DNA of 5,635 nt from the NCBI GenBank assembly GCA_050996405.1, contig JBPCRW010000007.1, positions 1-5,635 on the forward strand, in the 5' to 3' direction. The notes below the pieces were generated by a model. The model did not search any database. It saw only the letters and a list, made by a program, of their open reading frames with translations, and had not been told where the DNA came from. Position 1 is the first letter of the stretch; every line of letters starts with the position of its first letter. Of the stretch, positions 5,501 through 5,635 are shown one piece after another. A program made the translations under genes and the position numbers. This stretch comes from JBPCRW01 sp050996405. GTDB taxonomy: Bacteria > Acidobacteriota > Blastocatellia > Pyrinomonadales > Pyrinomonadaceae.

Positions 5501-5635
5501 ATCAGAAACGCGCACGCAGTAAGCGTGTTCTTAGCTTTTTTCAAATCGGAAACGCGCACGCAGTAAGCGTGTTTTTAGCTTGAAAGACACGCTTACTGCG
5601 TGGCGCGTCGTGTTCTTAGCTTGAAAGACACGCTT
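5501..5635. repeat. 27-bp repeat cluster upstream of mod, cut by the window edge
   Basis: Forward copies lie at 5501-5527 and 5545-5571 (the second with one change, ATCGGAAAC). A reverse, imperfect copy lies at 5588-5609 and the start of another at 5629-5635. A 26-bp segment around TTAGCTTGAAAGACACGCTT is duplicated with one change (5569-5594 and 5610-5635; 41-bp period), so the array probably continues beyond the window. The first copy ends 6 bp upstream of the mod ATG (5494) and contains an alternative in-frame GTG start at 5515. There is no gene in this stretch. Any mod promoter must lie within or beyond these repeats. Confidence 0.85.

Noticed and set aside
5495..5515. GTG start of mod at 5515
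   Set aside because: It lies within a repeat copy and has no Shine-Dalgarno. ATG 5494 or 5482 is more likely, though neither is proven.
3163..5635. CRISPR array
   Set aside because: The repeats occur in both orientations, spacing is irregular, several are translated inside mod, and spacers are short or themselves repetitive. No cas gene is present.

Overview
The window looks like chromosomal DNA of a Gram-negative-type bacterium. The genes have intermediate GC, about 50% in most genes and 33-42% in one internal stretch. The secreted M28 peptidase with a long PA-type insert and the general style of the proteins would fit Acidobacteriota (Blastocatellia-like). That assignment is an inference of low confidence: there is no rRNA or other phylogenetic marker here.

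Layout, left to right. Bases 89-1768 (+) encode an exported M28-family zinc aminopeptidase with a good Shine-Dalgarno. It converges on a minus-strand GNAT acetyltransferase (2375-1902), and the gap between them holds a large near-perfect inverted repeat (1797-1867). Also on the minus strand are a riboflavin synthase (ribE, 3155-2502) and a large type III-style DNA N6-adenine methyltransferase (mod, 5494-3284). No restriction subunit (res) is in the window; the gene directly downstream of mod is ribE, so mod is either solitary or has an unusually placed partner.

The striking feature is a family of 27-bp repeats that begin ATCAGAAAC and end AGTAAGCGTG, arranged as inverted pairs around short spacers. 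There are about twelve copies between 3163 and 5635, and none were seen in the left half. Three inverted pairs lie inside the mod reading frame as insertions of exactly 69, 132 and 147 bp, all multiples of three. Each is translated as a peptide that starts IRNAxxVSV and ends RVSD. Removing these 116 codons leaves a Mod of about 620 residues, near the usual size of the family, and the catalytic motifs (DPPY, FAGSG) are untouched. A fourth pair fills the mod-ribE gap, with one end 2 bp from the mod stop codon and the other 7 bp upstream of the ribE ATG. A fifth cluster lies just upstream of the mod ATG and runs off the window. Each insertion has its own internal tandem duplications (periods 21, 27, 42 and 48 bp), so the elements appear to keep changing after insertion. 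They resemble in principle the protein-coding palindromic elements described in Rickettsia, but I do not recognise this sequence family.

The middle of mod (about 4200-4860), which should be the target-recognition region, is visibly more AT-rich than the rest of the gene. That suggests an exchanged specificity domain. Overall this is a small set of housekeeping and accessory genes, with a DNA methyltransferase heavily colonised by in-frame palindromic repeats.
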